From NCBI GenBank assembly GCA_030544235.1, contig CM060463.1, positions 38,281,920 to 38,345,919 of the forward strand: 64,000 bases of DNA, read 5' to 3'. Source of the DNA: Lepturacanthus savala. Taxonomy: Eukaryota > Chordata > Actinopteri > Scombriformes > Trichiuridae. Position 1 is the stretch's first letter. The number at the start of each line of letters is the position of its first letter. Of the stretch, positions 63,362 to 64,000 are shown piece by piece. The notes under the pieces were generated by a model. It was not told where the DNA came from, did no database searches, and saw nothing but the letters and a program-made list of their open reading frames with translations. The position numbers and the translations under genes were made by a program.

Positions 63362-63442
63362 ATGGAACTGGACAAGATGGACGAGAAGGACTGGCGGTAC
63401 CACGGAGAGGGAAACAAGAGCCTGGTGGTGTCACACGGCCAG
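63362..63442 (+). CDS. ippk: Inositol-pentakisphosphate 2-kinase, first coding exon (partial gene)
   Basis: ATG at 63362 opens 27 codons, MELDKMDEKDWRYHGEG then NKSLVVSHGQ, ending at a good donor (CAG|GTGGGT) in phase 0. It matches the start of vertebrate IPPK, where the conserved HGEGNKSLVV is the glycine-containing nucleotide-binding loop of the kinase N-lobe. IPPK phosphorylates inositol 1,3,4,5,6-pentakisphosphate at the 2-position to make InsP6, which supports mRNA export and other nuclear functions. A second ATG at codon 6 (63377) is an alternative start. The rest of the gene lies to the right of the window. Identification rests on a short exon, but the motif is distinctive. Confidence 0.85.
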
Positions 63443-64000
63443 GTGGGTCCGCTAGCGGCTAAGCTAACGGCTAGGCTAACGGCTAGGCTAGCCCCGTGGA
63501 GCTAGAGGAGTTTTAAATCCACTTTGTTGACGTTCAACGCGCTTCAGCTCGGTGAAACTTCGCAGTAGAACATGTTGAAAACTGTATTTTAGGTGAAAAG
63601 TCAACTGTCAGGATTTGTCGTCCTGGGTTAGCCGGTATTTTTAGCTTTTAGCCGGTTAGCATCAGTTTATAGTTTTCAAATAAACAAATGGAAAGAGATC
63701 GATACACGTGAACGACTTAATTCAGGCTTTATTCAGCAGCAGCAGCAGTTTACCGGGATGTCCGTTCACCTGCAGCCGGTTACCGGGCTGACAGGCCGGG
63801 GTCACCCGGTGTAACAGCAGCCACCGGGCGGCTGGCTGAAGCAACCCGGCGAAACGACACTTTTCTCGGCTACTGCCTCCTGGACCAGCCCGTCTGTCGA
63901 GTCTAGTTTAATGGGTCCTCAGAACCTTGAAGTAAAAGTAGAAATACTACTAAATGACACTCGTCCTCCATTAATAACGTTTAGTAAAAGTACATAAATA
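63443..64000 (+). other. Start of ippk intron 1
   Basis: GC-rich then mixed sequence (GCTAACGGCTAGGCTAACGG repeats near 63455-63490) with no exon recognised. Confidence 0.6.

Overview
The window is nuclear DNA of a ray-finned (teleost) fish. The genes are vertebrate, with GT-AG introns, and their peptides match vertebrate families. A truncated L2/CR1-type LINE typical of fish genomes is present, and CA/TG microsatellites are abundant. I cannot name the species. By my reading about 60% of the 64 kb is tandem repeat, so almost every very long open frame here is a repeat artefact.

Layout. 1-15.8 kb: no gene. It holds micro- and minisatellites, a minus-strand LINE fragment inserted in a 19/21-bp minisatellite (3.0-4.4 kb), and a 9.2-kb array of an 11-bp unit (4.77-13.94 kb). 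15.84-23.47 kb, minus: hgh1, 9 coding exons, 394 aa, with a probable untranslated first exon near 24.3 kb and a palindromic MITE-like element just upstream. 27.80-31.78 kb, minus: tmem263, 3 coding exons, 128 aa. 33.44-60.42 kb, plus: rbbp5, 14 coding exons, 569 aa, head to head with tmem263. 63.36 kb onward, plus: first coding exon of ippk, which continues past the window.

Functions. HGH1 is an armadillo-type chaperone adaptor for eEF2. TMEM263 is a small membrane protein. RBBP5 is a core subunit of the MLL/SET1 H3K4 methyltransferase complexes. IPPK makes inositol hexakisphosphate. They are neighbours, not a pathway.

Most striking pattern. Many introns are filled with minisatellites, and several arrays contain copies of the adjacent exon-intron junction. 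rbbp5 intron 7 carries 26 extra copies of the last ~41 nt of exon 7 plus its splice donor. hgh1 intron 7 carries four extra in-frame copies of the end of exon 7 plus its donor. Both edges of rbbp5 exon 3 are duplicated. The hgh1 intron-2 array (80 x 30 bp) repeats a perfect donor consensus inside a small inverted repeat. Exon coordinates were derived by hand from splice sites and reading phase; every junction keeps the frame.
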